In this document: positions 19,046 to 28,693 of the stretch, piece after piece
Numbering within the stretch: the stretch's first letter is position 1
Layout of the letters: every line of letters starts with the position of its first letter
Assembly (NCBI RefSeq): GCF_036924525.1
Contig: NZ_JAZHRU010000001.1
Span: forward strand, 1,827,001-1,891,000
Source: Bradyrhizobium sp. AZCC 1719
Lineage (GTDB): Bacteria; Pseudomonadota; Alphaproteobacteria; Rhizobiales; Xanthobacteraceae
Direction: 5' to 3'
DNA length: 64,000 nt
Program-made: the position numbers and the translations under genes
The notes under the pieces: generated by a model
Databases searched by the model: none
The model's input: the letters and a program-made list of their open reading frames with translations, nothing else
Told to the model about the DNA's origin: nothing

Positions 19046-19906
19046 TCAGCCCCGCGCCAACAGCGTGTTGCTGCGGGTCTTGCCGGTCTCGGCATAACCC
19101 CGCGAGCGCATGTCGGCGATGCAGTCCTGCTGCCATTCGTCCTTCGACAGATGCTCGATCACGATCGCGCGGGGCCACAGCGTCTGCGGCGCTTCGGCGA
19201 AGAAGCCGGTCAGCACGCGATCCTCAAATCCTTCGACGTCGATCTTGAGCGCGTCGACATGCGAGACACCAGCCTCCTGCAGGATGCGCTGCAGCCGCAG
19301 CGACGGCACCTTGATCGCCTTGCCGGAGGCCCCGCTTGATACGATGTGGCTGGCGCCGAGATTGTCGCCATCAGTCTCGATCATCAACTCGCCATCTGCG
19401 GGACCGGCGGCGGCCGCGACCAGTCGCACCTGCCTGTAGCCGGAGGCGGCATTGTTGAAGGCAAGCCGCGCATGGGTGACCGGGTGCGGCTCGATTGCGA
19501 TCACCTTGCCGCCGGCGCCGACATGGCGCGCCAGCGCAAGCGCATAGGTACCGACATTGGCGCCGACATCGACGAATACGCCGCCGGCGGGCACATGCGC
19601 GCGGAGAAAATTCAGTTCTTCGAGATTGTAGTCGGGATTGAACAGCGCGCCGCGCTCGGTGGCGCTGGCCTGATGATAGAAGCGGAACGAAGCGCCCTGG
19701 TATTGCACGTCGACGGGCCCTGTCCGCAACAGGTTCACCAGCCGCGACAGCATCGGCCGGAACGCACCGCGTTTCAGCCGCGAGCGGTGGGCCAGCGCGA
19801 TAATGGCGGCCTGTGCGGCATTCGGGGCGAACGCGCCGAACGGCGCGGGCGAAGGGTCGTTGTCGGGCGTCAAACGGTGGTCCTCGGGTAGAAGCGGCGC
19901 ATGCAT
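19046..19906 (-). CDS. FkbM-family SAM-dependent methyltransferase
   Basis: This is a 286-residue class I methyltransferase of the FkbM type. The SAM-binding motif is VFVDVGANVGTYALALA, followed by VIAIEPHPVTHARL. The FkbM-specific ALKIDVEGFEDRVL lies further on. In other bacteria such enzymes O-methylate sugars, glycolipids or polyketides. The gene stands alone between a VOC gene and an IS element, with no glycan cluster beside it, so the substrate is unclear. Confidence 0.88.
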   Translation of the reverse strand: MHAPLLPEDHRLTPDNDPSPAPFGAFAPNAAQAAIIALAHRSRLKRGAFRPMLSRLVNLLRTGPVDVQYQGASFRFYHQASATERGALFNPDYNLEELNFLRAHVPAGGVFVDVGANVGTYALALARHVGAGGKVIAIEPHPVTHARLAFNNAASGYRQVRLVAAAAGPADGELMIETDGDNLGASHIVSSGASGKAIKVPSLRLQRILQEAGVSHVDALKIDVEGFEDRVLTGFFAEAPQTLWPRAIVIEHLSKDEWQQDCIADMRSRGYAETGKTRSNTLLARG

Positions 19907-20033
19907 AGCCGGTTTTACGGCGACGAAACAGGTTCATCTGAGTCAGACAGTTCATCGCGGACAATTGGATGGCGCATCGTATCCATCACCTGTCACTGAA
20001 TACGGATGGTCTTGCGACGCGGGCGGTTGAGCA

Positions 20034-20078
20034 ACCGGCGACATAGGTAACAGTTCAAACCGACGACATGGGTAACAC
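20034..20078 (+). repeat. Left terminal inverted repeat of the IS (two 25-bp-spaced units)
   Basis: The two units ACCGGCGACATAGGTAACA and ACCGACGACATGGGTAACA start 25 bp apart. They match the reverse complement of 21344-21388. Confidence 0.85.
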
Positions 20079-20092
20079 AATTCTCGTTTCGT

Positions 20093-21313
20093 TCAGGTCT
20101 GTTGTTGCTGGGGCTGTGGGCCCTGGGGGCAACGCGCAGCGTTGTCCCCAAGTCCACAGCCCTTGCGCTTTGGTTTTCGGAGTTCATCGCTCCGATAGGC
20201 GATGGTGCCGAGCATGATCGGGCCGTAGCTGACGGTCCAACAGCCGTCCGATTCAGCCAGACCAACCGGCTCCCCCACCAGAGCCGCGTTGATGTAGACG
20301 AACTTGCCATCGAGTTTGATCTCTCCATTGTGGCGAACCCAGCGGACTTCCTGGTCGTCATATTCCGGCGAGCGCAGAATGCCATCAAAACGGCGCGTTG
20401 AAGCCTGGTAACGCTCGGCAGGCGTAGCATTGCCGAGCGCCTGGTGAGGACGTTCTTCGTTGTAAAGTTGCTGGAAGGCACGCAGTCGCTTGAGCTGTTC
20501 GCGCATGCTGTGTGCCGGCGGGTTGGCCACCTCCTGCAACAGCGTGAGATGCATGCGCTCATGGCGGCCGTTCTGCTGCGGCTTGCCGGGGGCAATGCGT
20601 TCCGGCGTGACGCCGGCCTTGATCAGCTTCACCGACAGCTTTGACAGTCCGCCAGCGCCGCGTGACGCAAAGGGGGAGCCATTGTCCGACCGCATGTAAT
20701 GGGGCAGCCCGAACTCGCGGAACGCTGCATCAAGTACCGGCCAGACATGATCGGCGTCCGTGTGAGGCAGGGCCTGGCAACGCAGAAGATAGCGGCTATG
20801 GGCATCGGTGATCGTCAGCGGTTCACACCGCTCGCCGTCGCCCGTCAGGAACCAGCCCTTGAAATCGATGCACCAGACGTCGTTGGCGGCCTCACAATGG
20901 GCAAAGGGCGCACTCGATGGCGGGCTGCGCCGGCGCAGCCTGCGCTTTACCGTCAGCCCCTCGCGATCGAACAGCTCTCCAATCGTGCTCGCCGCCGGCC
21001 AATCTGTCTTGGGCGTGCACCGTTCCAGATAGGCCCGCACCTTCACCGGCCCCCAAGTCGGATGCGCGCGCCGCACCTCCAGGCAGCGCTCGGCAAGGTC
21101 CGGCGCAATCGCTTGCGGGTGGTGCAGCGGAGCCCGCGAACGGTCGAGCAGGCCGGCAGCCCCTTCCTCCTCAAAGCGCGCCAGCCACTTGTACCCGATC
21201 CGCCGGCTCACTCCGAACCGCCGGCAGATTGCCGCAAACGATTCCTCGCCCTTCTCAACCGCCACCATAAACCGCATCCGCTCTTCCACGGTACAGGTCT
21301 CCTTCCACCCCAT
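20093..21313 (-). CDS. IS481-family transposase
   Basis: The 406-residue transposase has an N-terminal helix-turn-helix pair (FAAICRRFGVSRRIGYKWL) and a DDE integrase core. The catalytic residues lie in VWCIDFKGWF (Asp), YMRSDNGSPF (Asp) and NGRHERMHLTL (Glu). The reading frame is intact from ATG 21313, with AAGGAGG about 10 nt upstream, to a TGA 15 bp inside the left terminal repeat. The C-terminal part (VRWVRHNGEIKLDGKFVYIN) is typical of this IS481 branch. The element may still be active. Confidence 0.92.
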   Translation of the reverse strand: MGWKETCTVEERMRFMVAVEKGEESFAAICRRFGVSRRIGYKWLARFEEEGAAGLLDRSRAPLHHPQAIAPDLAERCLEVRRAHPTWGPVKVRAYLERCTPKTDWPAASTIGELFDREGLTVKRRLRRRSPPSSAPFAHCEAANDVWCIDFKGWFLTGDGERCEPLTITDAHSRYLLRCQALPHTDADHVWPVLDAAFREFGLPHYMRSDNGSPFASRGAGGLSKLSVKLIKAGVTPERIAPGKPQQNGRHERMHLTLLQEVANPPAHSMREQLKRLRAFQQLYNEERPHQALGNATPAERYQASTRRFDGILRSPEYDDQEVRWVRHNGEIKLDGKFVYINAALVGEPVGLAESDGCWTVSYGPIMLGTIAYRSDELRKPKRKGCGLGDNAARCPQGPQPQQQQT

Positions 21314-21343
21314 CGGCAAGGCCCTCCTTGCCGACTAGTTGAC

Positions 21344-21388
21344 CTGTTACCCATGTCGCCGGTCTATTCTGTTACCCATGTAGCCGGT
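21344..21388 (-). repeat. Right terminal inverted repeat of the IS (two 25-bp-spaced units)
   Basis: On the minus strand the two units read ACCGGCTACATGGGTAACA and ACCGGCGACATGGGTAACA, with the same 25-bp phase as the left end. Confidence 0.85.
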
Positions 21389-21404
21389 CAGGACCCGGTC
21401 GGCT

Positions 21405-21505
21405 CCCTCCCCCCTTGCGGGGGAGGGCTGGGGAGAGGGGTAAGCCGCGAGCACCGCCGATGCCGCCACCCCTCTCCCTAACCCTCCCCCGCAAGGGGGG
21501 AGGGA
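21405..21505. repeat. CCCTCCCC...GGGGAGGG palindromic repeat
   Basis: Two G/C-rich arms (CCTCCCCCCTTGCGGGGGAG... and its mirror CTCCCCCGCAAGGGGGGAGG) enclose a 27-nt centre. The whole element is a long cruciform-prone palindrome lying directly between the IS right end and the ABC transporter stop. Confidence 0.8.
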
Positions 21506-21549
21506 ACAGACCGTTCGAGCGGTGACAGGGGACGCAATGACAGTCGCCT

Positions 21550-23544
21550 TCACGCCGCCTTCTTGGCAGCTTTCCGATGGCGCAGGAAGCGGCCGAGCAG
21601 GCGGCGTTTGTCCTTGCGCGGAATCAGGTCGACGTCACTGACGAGTTTGGCGCCGCCCTTGCGTCGCTCCAGTACGATCTTGCGGCTGTGGAACGCCTCC
21701 AGCTCGGCGCGATGGGCGACGCTGACGATGGTGGCGTTCGGCAATTCCTTGATGACGAGCTCCATCAACTTGTCCTGGCTCTTCTCGTCGAGCGCCGACG
21801 TCGCCTCGTCCAGCACCACGATATCGGGGTTGTGCAGCAGGAGGCGCGCGAAGGCGAGCCGCTGCTTCTCGCCGCCGGACAGCGTCTGGTCCCAGGGTCC
21901 CTCTTCCTCGATCTTCTCCTTGAGATGGTCGAGGCCGACCTCGTGCAGGGCGTCGCAGATCTGCTCGGCGAGCCAGTCGTCGGCCGCGCCGGGATAGGCG
22001 ATCGCGCGCCGCAGCGTGCCGGAGGGGATGTAGGGTTTCTGCGGCAGCATGAAGAGCCGGCGGTCGGGATGGAAATTGACGCTGCCATCGCCCCAGGGCC
22101 ACAGCCCGGCGAGCGCGCGGACCAGCGTGCTCTTGCCGGTGCCGGACTCGCCGGCCACCAGCAATCGCTCGCCGGGTTCGATCACGACTTCGGTCTCGCC
22201 AACGACGGCGGTGCCGTCGTCCAGTGTCACCGAGAGATCGTTGAGGCTGAGCATGGCGCCGCCTTCCGTCTTCCCACGCTGGATGCGGCCAATGCCGTCG
22301 CCCTGCTCGGCGCGCTCCAGGCCGTCGAGCGACATCATCAGCGAAGCGATGCGGCGCGCGCAGGCGTTCCAGTCGGCCAGCCGGGGATAATTGTCGACCA
22401 GCCAGCCGAACGCGGTTTGCACGATGGTGAAGGCGGACGCCGCCTGCATCACCTGGCCCAGGGTCATGCTGCCCTCGAGAAATTTTGGCGCGCACAATAA
22501 TATCGGAACCACCGGAGCGATGAGGTGCGATCCCTGCGACACCAGCGTGGTGCGCATGTGCTGGCCGGCAAGCCGCGCCCATTGCTGCAGGACTTTTGAG
22601 AATGTCTTGTTGATGCCGTCGCGCTCTTCCTCTTCGCCGCCGAGCAGCGCGATGCTCTCACCGTTCTCGCGTACCCGGGTCAGGACGTAGCGGTATTCGG
22701 CCTCGGCCTGGTTCTTGTTTTCGGACACCTGCACGAAACTTCGTCCGATCGCCGTGATCGAGCCCGAAGCGATCCCAGCGTAGACGATCGCGGCGATCAC
22801 GAGGAAGCCGGGGATGGTGACCGTCGAGTCGGCCAGTGTGATCGTGAACGCGCCGCCGATGGTCCAGAGCACGACGATGAAGGTGGCGGCCGACAGAAAT
22901 GCCGACGTGACGCCGGCAACGAAATCCACCGGCGAGTCGGTCGCGATCCGCAAATCCTCGGCGATGCGGTATTCGGGATTCTGATGATCGCCGCCGACGA
23001 GGTTGAGTTGATAGTAGCGGCCGTTGGCCAGCCAGCGCGAGATCACCGCATTCGTCAGCCAGGCGCGCCAGCGTCGTTGAATGCCCATGCGGGCGAACAC
23101 CTGGGCCACGCCGAGCAACGCGCTGCCGATGGCCAGCGGAAAGAACACCGCGGTGAGAAAATAGACGGTCGCGGCGTCGCGCCTTTCGATGGCGTCGAAG
23201 ATTGCGCGATTCCAGACATTGATGCCGTATTGAAATCCGACATTGGTGACGATCAGGAGCAGCAGGCCGATCGATAGCAGCCACGCCAGCCGGTCGCCGC
23301 CGCTGCCCCAATAGCCGCGCGCGCTGATCCAGAACCGCGTCAGCAGATAATTTTTGCGGGCCTGCTCGGCCTCCTCCGGAGACATTTCCGGATCGGGCTC
23401 GACGACCTCCGGCGGCGGCGGTTCGACACGTCCGCCGCCTTCCGCCGTGACGTCGACGAACTCCGAATCTTCTTCCTTCTCAGGGGATTTCTTGGCCGAG
23501 GATTTCCTGGCAGATGGCTTGGGCTTCACATCGGATCTGGCCAT
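21550..23544 (-). CDS. ABC transporter, fused permease/ATPase, SbmA/BacA-like
   Basis: This is a 664-residue half-transporter. After a charged 90-residue N-terminal tail come about six membrane helices in an SbmA/BacA-like permease domain with the hallmark NPEYRIAEDLR. The ATPase follows, with Walker A GESGTGKST, signature LSGGEKQR and Walker B IVVLDEATSALDE. Related proteins (BacA-related BclA and YddA types) carry peptides or fatty-acyl compounds; the BclA branch imports nodule peptides in Bradyrhizobium. Assignment to BclA itself would need a tree. ATG 23544 is preferred over TTG 23559. Confidence 0.88.
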   Translation of the reverse strand: MARSDVKPKPSARKSSAKKSPEKEEDSEFVDVTAEGGGRVEPPPPEVVEPDPEMSPEEAEQARKNYLLTRFWISARGYWGSGGDRLAWLLSIGLLLLIVTNVGFQYGINVWNRAIFDAIERRDAATVYFLTAVFFPLAIGSALLGVAQVFARMGIQRRWRAWLTNAVISRWLANGRYYQLNLVGGDHQNPEYRIAEDLRIATDSPVDFVAGVTSAFLSAATFIVVLWTIGGAFTITLADSTVTIPGFLVIAAIVYAGIASGSITAIGRSFVQVSENKNQAEAEYRYVLTRVRENGESIALLGGEEEERDGINKTFSKVLQQWARLAGQHMRTTLVSQGSHLIAPVVPILLCAPKFLEGSMTLGQVMQAASAFTIVQTAFGWLVDNYPRLADWNACARRIASLMMSLDGLERAEQGDGIGRIQRGKTEGGAMLSLNDLSVTLDDGTAVVGETEVVIEPGERLLVAGESGTGKSTLVRALAGLWPWGDGSVNFHPDRRLFMLPQKPYIPSGTLRRAIAYPGAADDWLAEQICDALHEVGLDHLKEKIEEEGPWDQTLSGGEKQRLAFARLLLHNPDIVVLDEATSALDEKSQDKLMELVIKELPNATIVSVAHRAELEAFHSRKIVLERRKGGAKLVSDVDLIPRKDKRRLLGRFLRHRKAAKKAA

Positions 23545-23662
23545 GCCGCGATAACGCAAGGAAAATCAGATGGTTCCCGCTGGTTATCTGAGTATCGCTC
23601 CGCTGTCATTGCAATGACGTGGAAAGCGCCGAAGCCAATCATCGGCACTTACAGTGCCTGGA

Positions 23663-25822
23663 CTACGCCCGCGTTTCCGCGCTGGGCTCTACCTTCCGCC
23701 GGCCAACCCGGTGCAGCACACGGGAGAGCTGCTCGATCGAGTAGGGCTTTTGCAGCAGCTCGAAACCGTAGCTGCCGTGCTCCGACAGCACGTGGCTGTA
23801 GCCGCTGGTCAGCACGACGGGCAGGTCGGGATGGCGGCGGCGGACTTCCTGGGCGAGTTCAATGCCGGTCATGCCGGGCATCACGACGTCGGTGAATACG
23901 GCATCGAAATGCTCGGCGCCGGCCGCCAGTTCTTCGAGCGCATGGACGGCGTTGCCGACGAGTCTGGTGGCGTAGCCAAGTTCGGCCAGCGCGTCGGTGG
24001 CGAAGCGTCCGACCTCGGCATTGTCCTCCACCACGAGCACCGACATCCCGCTTCCGTCGATCGCCGCGGCATCTGCTGCCGGCGTCTGTCGCGATTTGAC
24101 GCTGCCGGCGGTGCGCGGCAGATACAGCGTGAAAATGCTGCCCTTGCCCACTTCGCTGGCCACAGCCACTTCGCCGCCGGATTGCTTGGCGAAGCCGAAT
24201 ACCTGCGACAGGCCGAGCCCGGTGCCATGGCCGGCCTGCTTGGTTGTGAAGAAGGGTTCGAAGATGCGTTCGAACTGGTCCCGCGGAATGCCGCTGCCGG
24301 TATCGGCGACGGATACGGCCACATAACCATATGGATGTTGCGGCTGCGGGGCGGCGTTGGGCAGGCTGGCTGCCATTCCGACCGCAATTGTCAGCCGTCC
24401 GCGGCCTTCCATCGCGTCCCGCGCGTTCACGGCCATGTTGATGATGGCGGTTTCGAACTGGCCGGCGTCGGCGTTGACGAAGCACGGCTCTTCCGGCCCA
24501 AGGATGACAATTTCGATGCGCGAGCCGATCAGGGTGCCGATCATTTCGCTCAGCATCTGCACGGTCCGCCCGACGTCGAACACCTCCGGCTTCAACGTCT
24601 GCCGTCGCGCGAAGGCCAGCAATTGCCCGGTCAGCTTGGCGGCGCGGGTCACCGTATCCGAGATCGCATCGATGTAGCGCAGCCGCCGCGCTTCCGGCAG
24701 GTCGGGCCGCCGCAACAGGTCCACGGAAGCGAGGATCACCGTCAGCAGATTATTGAAATCGTGCGCAACGCCGCCGGTCAACTGACCCAGCGCCTCCAGC
24801 CGCTGACCGTGCTTCAGCGCTTCCTCGGCCACCCGGCGCTTCTCGGCCTCGAAATAAAGGTGGCGCGTCCGGCGCAAGGCCAGCCCCAGCAGGGCAAACA
24901 GCAGCGCGGTGGCCGGCGCGCCGAAAATCAGGTGCTGGCTCATGGTGGACAGCCAGCGCGCCCGGATCGTCGACGTCTCGAGGCCAGCGCTGACATAGAT
25001 GGGGTATCCGGCCAGCCGCTGATATCCGAGGCGCCGTTCGATGCCGTCGGTCGACGAGGTCATGGTGACGAGGCCGGATTTGGTATCGGCTTTGGGATTG
25101 GGATCGGCCGTGATCGGTTTTCCGATCGGGTCGCTGCGGTCGAGGCGGACCTCGCGGCCTGCGGTGGGAAAACGCGCCAGTACGGTGCCGTCCGCGCGAC
25201 CGACCGCGAAGAAACTGCCCGGCTCGCGGCCGATCCGGGCGTAGTAATTTTCGAAATACTCCGGCAGCACAGAGGTCTGGATCACACCTGCGAAGCTGCC
25301 GTCCTCGCTCGGGCGCCGTCTGCCGACGCCGAAGAATGCGGCGCCCTGATAGGGCGGCCGCGGCGCGAGCGCCTCGCCAATATAGGTTCCGATATCGCCG
25401 GCGACGTGGGCCTTGAAATAGTCCCGGTCGGAAAAATCGATCTCGGGCGCCGGGACGACGAGGCTGTTGACGAGGGCGTGGCCCTTGGCGTCGAAGATCC
25501 AGGCCGACTTCACCTGCGGTAGCGAAGCGACCAACTGCTTCAGCCGCAAATGCAGCGCTTGTTCGCGGGCAACGATGTCGGCGTCGGGAAGGTCGCGGAT
25601 GATCTCGGCGATCTCCGACAGGCTGCGGTCGATGGTTTCGAATACTTTCAGCGCATGCTCGTGCGCGACGTCCAGCGTACGCTCGATTTCACGGTCGGCC
25701 GTTTCGCGGATCGAGACCCAGGAGACAGCCGATGCAAATACAAAGAGCGCCAACGGAAGCGCCAATGAGGCGACCATCATCCATTGCAGCAGTCTCAGCG
25801 AATTAGGTTGCGCGGTCTGCAC
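23663..25822 (-). CDS. Hybrid sensor histidine kinase/response regulator with PDC (dCache-like) sensor
   Basis: The 719-residue membrane sensor has TM1 near residues 12-34 and a periplasmic PDC/dCache-type domain with the FSDRDYFKAH motif. TM2 lies near 303-325, followed by a HisKA domain with GGVAHDFNNLLTVI. The HATPase follows (INMAVNARDAM N-box; VADTGSGIP G1; GTGLGLSQV G2), then a receiver domain with VLVVEDNAEVG and the phosphate-accepting Asp in FTDVVMPG. The start is GTG 25822 with GGAG about 7 nt upstream. The HDFNN box puts it in the hybrid kinase class common in rhizobia. No cognate output regulator is adjacent, and the ligand is unknown. Confidence 0.93.
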   Translation of the reverse strand: MQTAQPNSLRLLQWMMVASLALPLALFVFASAVSWVSIRETADREIERTLDVAHEHALKVFETIDRSLSEIAEIIRDLPDADIVAREQALHLRLKQLVASLPQVKSAWIFDAKGHALVNSLVVPAPEIDFSDRDYFKAHVAGDIGTYIGEALAPRPPYQGAAFFGVGRRRPSEDGSFAGVIQTSVLPEYFENYYARIGREPGSFFAVGRADGTVLARFPTAGREVRLDRSDPIGKPITADPNPKADTKSGLVTMTSSTDGIERRLGYQRLAGYPIYVSAGLETSTIRARWLSTMSQHLIFGAPATALLFALLGLALRRTRHLYFEAEKRRVAEEALKHGQRLEALGQLTGGVAHDFNNLLTVILASVDLLRRPDLPEARRLRYIDAISDTVTRAAKLTGQLLAFARRQTLKPEVFDVGRTVQMLSEMIGTLIGSRIEIVILGPEEPCFVNADAGQFETAIINMAVNARDAMEGRGRLTIAVGMAASLPNAAPQPQHPYGYVAVSVADTGSGIPRDQFERIFEPFFTTKQAGHGTGLGLSQVFGFAKQSGGEVAVASEVGKGSIFTLYLPRTAGSVKSRQTPAADAAAIDGSGMSVLVVEDNAEVGRFATDALAELGYATRLVGNAVHALEELAAGAEHFDAVFTDVVMPGMTGIELAQEVRRRHPDLPVVLTSGYSHVLSEHGSYGFELLQKPYSIEQLSRVLHRVGRRKVEPSAETRA

Positions 25823-25957
25823 GCTCGCTCCGGCTTCGAGGCGAGCTTAACGCAAGACTTGGCCGCGAATAAAGTGCGGCGAAATGGAACTCCCAGCAAG
25901 GGGCGGTCCATTCCGGATCGATAACAATCGATTCAAATCCGGGCGACGGCATCACGC

Positions 25958-26743
25958 CTAGATCTGGCGCTCGACCATCTTCAGCTTGAGCTCGGCGATG
26001 GCTTCCGACGGGTTCAGGCCCTTCGGGCAGGCCTTGGCGCAGTTCATGATGGTGTGGCAGCGGTAGAGCCGGAACGGGTCTTCGAGGTTGTCGAGCCGTT
26101 CGCCGGTGGCCTCATCGCGGGAATCCTTCACCCAGCGCGTCGCCTGCAGCAGCGCGGCGGGCCCGAGGAAGCGTTCGCTGTTCCACCAGTAGCTCGGGCA
26201 GGAAGTCGAGCAGCAGGCGCACAGGATGCACTCGTAAAGTCCGTCGAGCTTTTCGCGGTCCTCGTGGCTTTGCTTCCATTCCTTCTGCGGCGTCGGCGTC
26301 GTGGTCTTCAGCCACGGTTCGATCGAGGCATATTGCGCGTAGAAGTTCGTCAGGTCGGGCACCAGGTCCTTCACGACCGGCTGATGCGGCAGCGGATTGA
26401 CTTTCACCGCGCCGCCTGCGGCCACGTCGTGCATCGACTTGGTGCAGGCCAGCGTGTTCTGGCCGTCGATGTTCATGGCACAGGAGCCGCAGACGCCTTC
26501 GCGGCAGGAGCGGCGGAAGGTCAGCGTCGGGTCGATGTTGTTCTTGATCCAGATCAGGCCGTCGAGCACCATCGGCCCGCAATCGTTGATGTCGACATGA
26601 TAGGTGTCGACGCTCGGGTTCTTGCCGTCGTCCGGATTCCAGCGATAGACGCGAAACTCGCGCGTCTCGGTCGCGCCGGCCGGCTTCGGCCAGGCCTTGC
26701 CGCCGGTGATTTTCGAGTTTTTCGGAAGCGTGAATTCAGCCAT
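25958..26743 (-). CDS. sdhB: Succinate dehydrogenase iron-sulfur subunit
   Basis: SdhB carries electrons from SdhA to quinone in complex II. All three cluster motifs are present: [15 protein letters not shown] ([2Fe-2S]), [16 protein letters not shown] ([4Fe-4S]) and [17 protein letters not shown] ([3Fe-4S]). At 261 residues the length is normal for alphaproteobacteria. It is last in sdhCDAB but is separated from sdhA by 105 bp containing a palindromic repeat, unlike the tight spacing of the other sdh genes. Confidence 0.97.
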   Translation of the reverse strand: MAEFTLPKNSKITGGKAWPKPAGATETREFRVYRWNPDDGKNPSVDTYHVDINDCGPMVLDGLIWIKNNIDPTLTFRRSCREGVCGSCAMNIDGQNTLACTKSMHDVAAGGAVKVNPLPHQPVVKDLVPDLTNFYAQYASIEPWLKTTTPTPQKEWKQSHEDREKLDGLYECILCACCSTSCPSYWWNSERFLGPAALLQATRWVKDSRDEATGERLDNLEDPFRLYRCHTIMNCAKACPKGLNPSEAIAELKLKMVERQI

Positions 26744-26756
26744 TATTCTAACCTTT

Positions 26757-26837
26757 CGTCATTCCGGGATGGTCCGAAGGACCAGACCCGGAATCTCGAG
26801 ATTCCGGGTTCGATGCTTTGCATCGCCCCGGAATGAC
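26757..26837. repeat. CGTCATTCCGGG palindromic repeat inside the sdh operon
   Basis: The outer arms CGTCATTCCGGG and CCCCGGAATGACG enclose nested hairpins (GGTCCGAAGGACC; GAATCTCGAGATTC; CGATGCTTTGCATCG). A relative with the same outer arms is at 40925-41041. It fills nearly all of the sdhA-sdhB gap. Confidence 0.85.
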
Positions 26838-26848
26838 GGTATTGTTCA

Positions 26849-28690
26849 TCAATACACCCGCGCCTTCGGCGGGATGTACTGGACGTCGTTTGTCATCGTG
26901 TAGTCGTGCACCGGGCGGTAATCGATCACGGTCTTGCCGTTCGGATCGATCCAGGCCAGCGTGTGCTTCATCCAGTTCTTGTCGTCGCGCTCGGCAAAGT
27001 CCTCGCGCGCATGGGCGCCGCGGCTTTCGGTGCGGTTCGCCGCCGAATCCATGGTGACCACCGCCTGCACGATCAGATTATCGAATTCGAGCGTCTCGAT
27101 CAGGTCGGAATTCCACACCAGGGAGCGGTCGGTGGTCGCGATGTCGCCGATGCCGCCATGCACTTTGTGAATCAGGTTCTGGCCTTCGTGAAGGATTTCG
27201 CCGGTGCGGAACACCGCGCAATTGTTCTGCATCACGTGCTGCATGCTGTCCCGCAGCTTCGCAGTCGGTGTGCCGCCCGAGGCGTGGCGGTAATGATCGA
27301 GGCGTCCGAGCGCCATGTCGGCGGAATCCTTCGGCAGTTCGGGCTGCTTGCCGTTCGGCGTCAGCTTTTCCGCGAGCCGCAGCGCGGCGGCGCGGCCGAA
27401 CACGACGAGGTCGATCAGCGAGTTGGAGCCGAGCCGGTTGGCGCCGTGCACGGACACGCAGGCCGCTTCGCCGATCGCCATCAGGCCCGGCACCACGGCA
27501 TTGTCGTCGCCGTCCTTCTTGGTCAGGACTTCGGCGTGATAATTGGTGGGAATGCCGCCCATGTTGTAGTGCACGGTCGGCACGATCGGAATCGGCTCGC
27601 GGGTGACGTCGACATTGGCGAAGATCTTCGCCGATTCGGAAATGCCGGGCAGCCGTTCCTGCAGCACCTTCGGATCGAGATGATCGAGGTGCAGGTAGAT
27701 ATGGTCTTTCTTCTTGCCGACGCCGCGGCCTTCGCGGATCTCGATGGTCATCGAGCGCGAGACCACGTCGCGGGAGGCGAGGTCCTTGGCGGAGGGCGCA
27801 TAGCGCTCCATGAAGCGCTCGCCCTCGGAATTGACGAGATAGCCGCCTTCACCGCGCGCGCCTTCGGTGACGAGACAGCCGGCGCCGTAAATCCCGGTCG
27901 GGTGGAACTGGACGAACTCCATGTCCTGCAACGGCAGGCCGGCGCGCAGCACCATGCCGCCGCCGTCGCCGGTGCAGGTATGCGCCGAGGTGCAGGAGGC
28001 GTAGGCGCGGCCATAGCCGCCGGTGGCGAGGATGGTGGTCTGGGCGCGGAAGCGGTGCAGCGTGCCGTCGTCGAGCTTGAGCGCGATGACGCCGCGGCAG
28101 GCGCCCTGGTCGTCCATGATCAGGTCGATGGCGAAGAATTCGATGTAGAACTCGGCCGAATGGCGCAGCGCCTGGCCGTACATCGTGTGCAGCATGGCGT
28201 GACCGGTGCGGTCGGCGGCGGCGCAAGTGCGCTGCGCCTGGCCCTTGCCGTAGTCCATGGTCATGCCGCCGAACGGACGCTGGTAGATCTTGCCGTCCTC
28301 GGTGCGCGAGAACGGCACGCCCCAATGCTCCAGCTCGTAGACGGCTTCCGGCGCGTTGCGCACCATGTATTCGATCGCGTCCTGGTCGCCGAGCCAGTCC
28401 GACCCCTTGACGGTGTCGTACATGTGCCAGCGCCAGTCGTCCTGATGCATATTGCCGAGCGAAGCCGATATGCCGCCTTGGGCCGCGACCGTATGCGAGC
28501 GCGTCGGGAACACTTTTGTAATACAGGCGGTACGCAGGCCAGCCTCGCTGCAGCCGACCACGGCGCGCAGGCCCGCGCCGCCGGCGCCGACGACCACGAC
28601 GTCGTAGGTGTGGTCCTCGATCGGATAGGCTTTTCCGTTGCTGGCCGGGCCACTGCCGCTCGTGGCCTTGCCGTTACCTTCAGCAGCCAT
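26849..28690 (-). CDS. sdhA: Succinate dehydrogenase flavoprotein subunit
   Basis: SdhA oxidises succinate to fumarate with covalently bound FAD. The dinucleotide site is [12 protein letters not shown] near residue 32. The FAD-linking histidine is in SHTVAAQGG. Active-site motifs [11 protein letters not shown] and [11 protein letters not shown] are present. The 613-residue length is normal. It begins 3 bp after the sdhD stop, which shows tight co-transcription. Confidence 0.97.
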   Translation of the reverse strand: MAAEGNGKATSGSGPASNGKAYPIEDHTYDVVVVGAGGAGLRAVVGCSEAGLRTACITKVFPTRSHTVAAQGGISASLGNMHQDDWRWHMYDTVKGSDWLGDQDAIEYMVRNAPEAVYELEHWGVPFSRTEDGKIYQRPFGGMTMDYGKGQAQRTCAAADRTGHAMLHTMYGQALRHSAEFYIEFFAIDLIMDDQGACRGVIALKLDDGTLHRFRAQTTILATGGYGRAYASCTSAHTCTGDGGGMVLRAGLPLQDMEFVQFHPTGIYGAGCLVTEGARGEGGYLVNSEGERFMERYAPSAKDLASRDVVSRSMTIEIREGRGVGKKKDHIYLHLDHLDPKVLQERLPGISESAKIFANVDVTREPIPIVPTVHYNMGGIPTNYHAEVLTKKDGDDNAVVPGLMAIGEAACVSVHGANRLGSNSLIDLVVFGRAAALRLAEKLTPNGKQPELPKDSADMALGRLDHYRHASGGTPTAKLRDSMQHVMQNNCAVFRTGEILHEGQNLIHKVHGGIGDIATTDRSLVWNSDLIETLEFDNLIVQAVVTMDSAANRTESRGAHAREDFAERDDKNWMKHTLAWIDPNGKTVIDYRPVHDYTMTNDVQYIPPKARVY

Positions 28691-28693
28691 GGG

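Larger units (their letters stand above)
20034..21388. mobile_element. IS481-type insertion sequence
   Basis: The element is about 1.36 kb and is bounded by 45-bp imperfect inverted ends (about 37 of 45 positions match by eye). Each end contains two direct copies of an ACCGGCGACATGGGTAACA-like 19-mer spaced 25 bp apart: 20034 and 20059 on the left, 21345-21363 and 21370-21388 in reverse on the right. One intact DDE transposase gene lies inside. No clear target-site duplication is visible; the flanks share only CA. The insertion lies in an intergenic region and breaks no recognisable gene. Confidence 0.85.

Noticed and set aside
20022..21400. Target-site duplication for the IS
   Set aside because: The flanks share only CA next to the inverted ends; too short to call.
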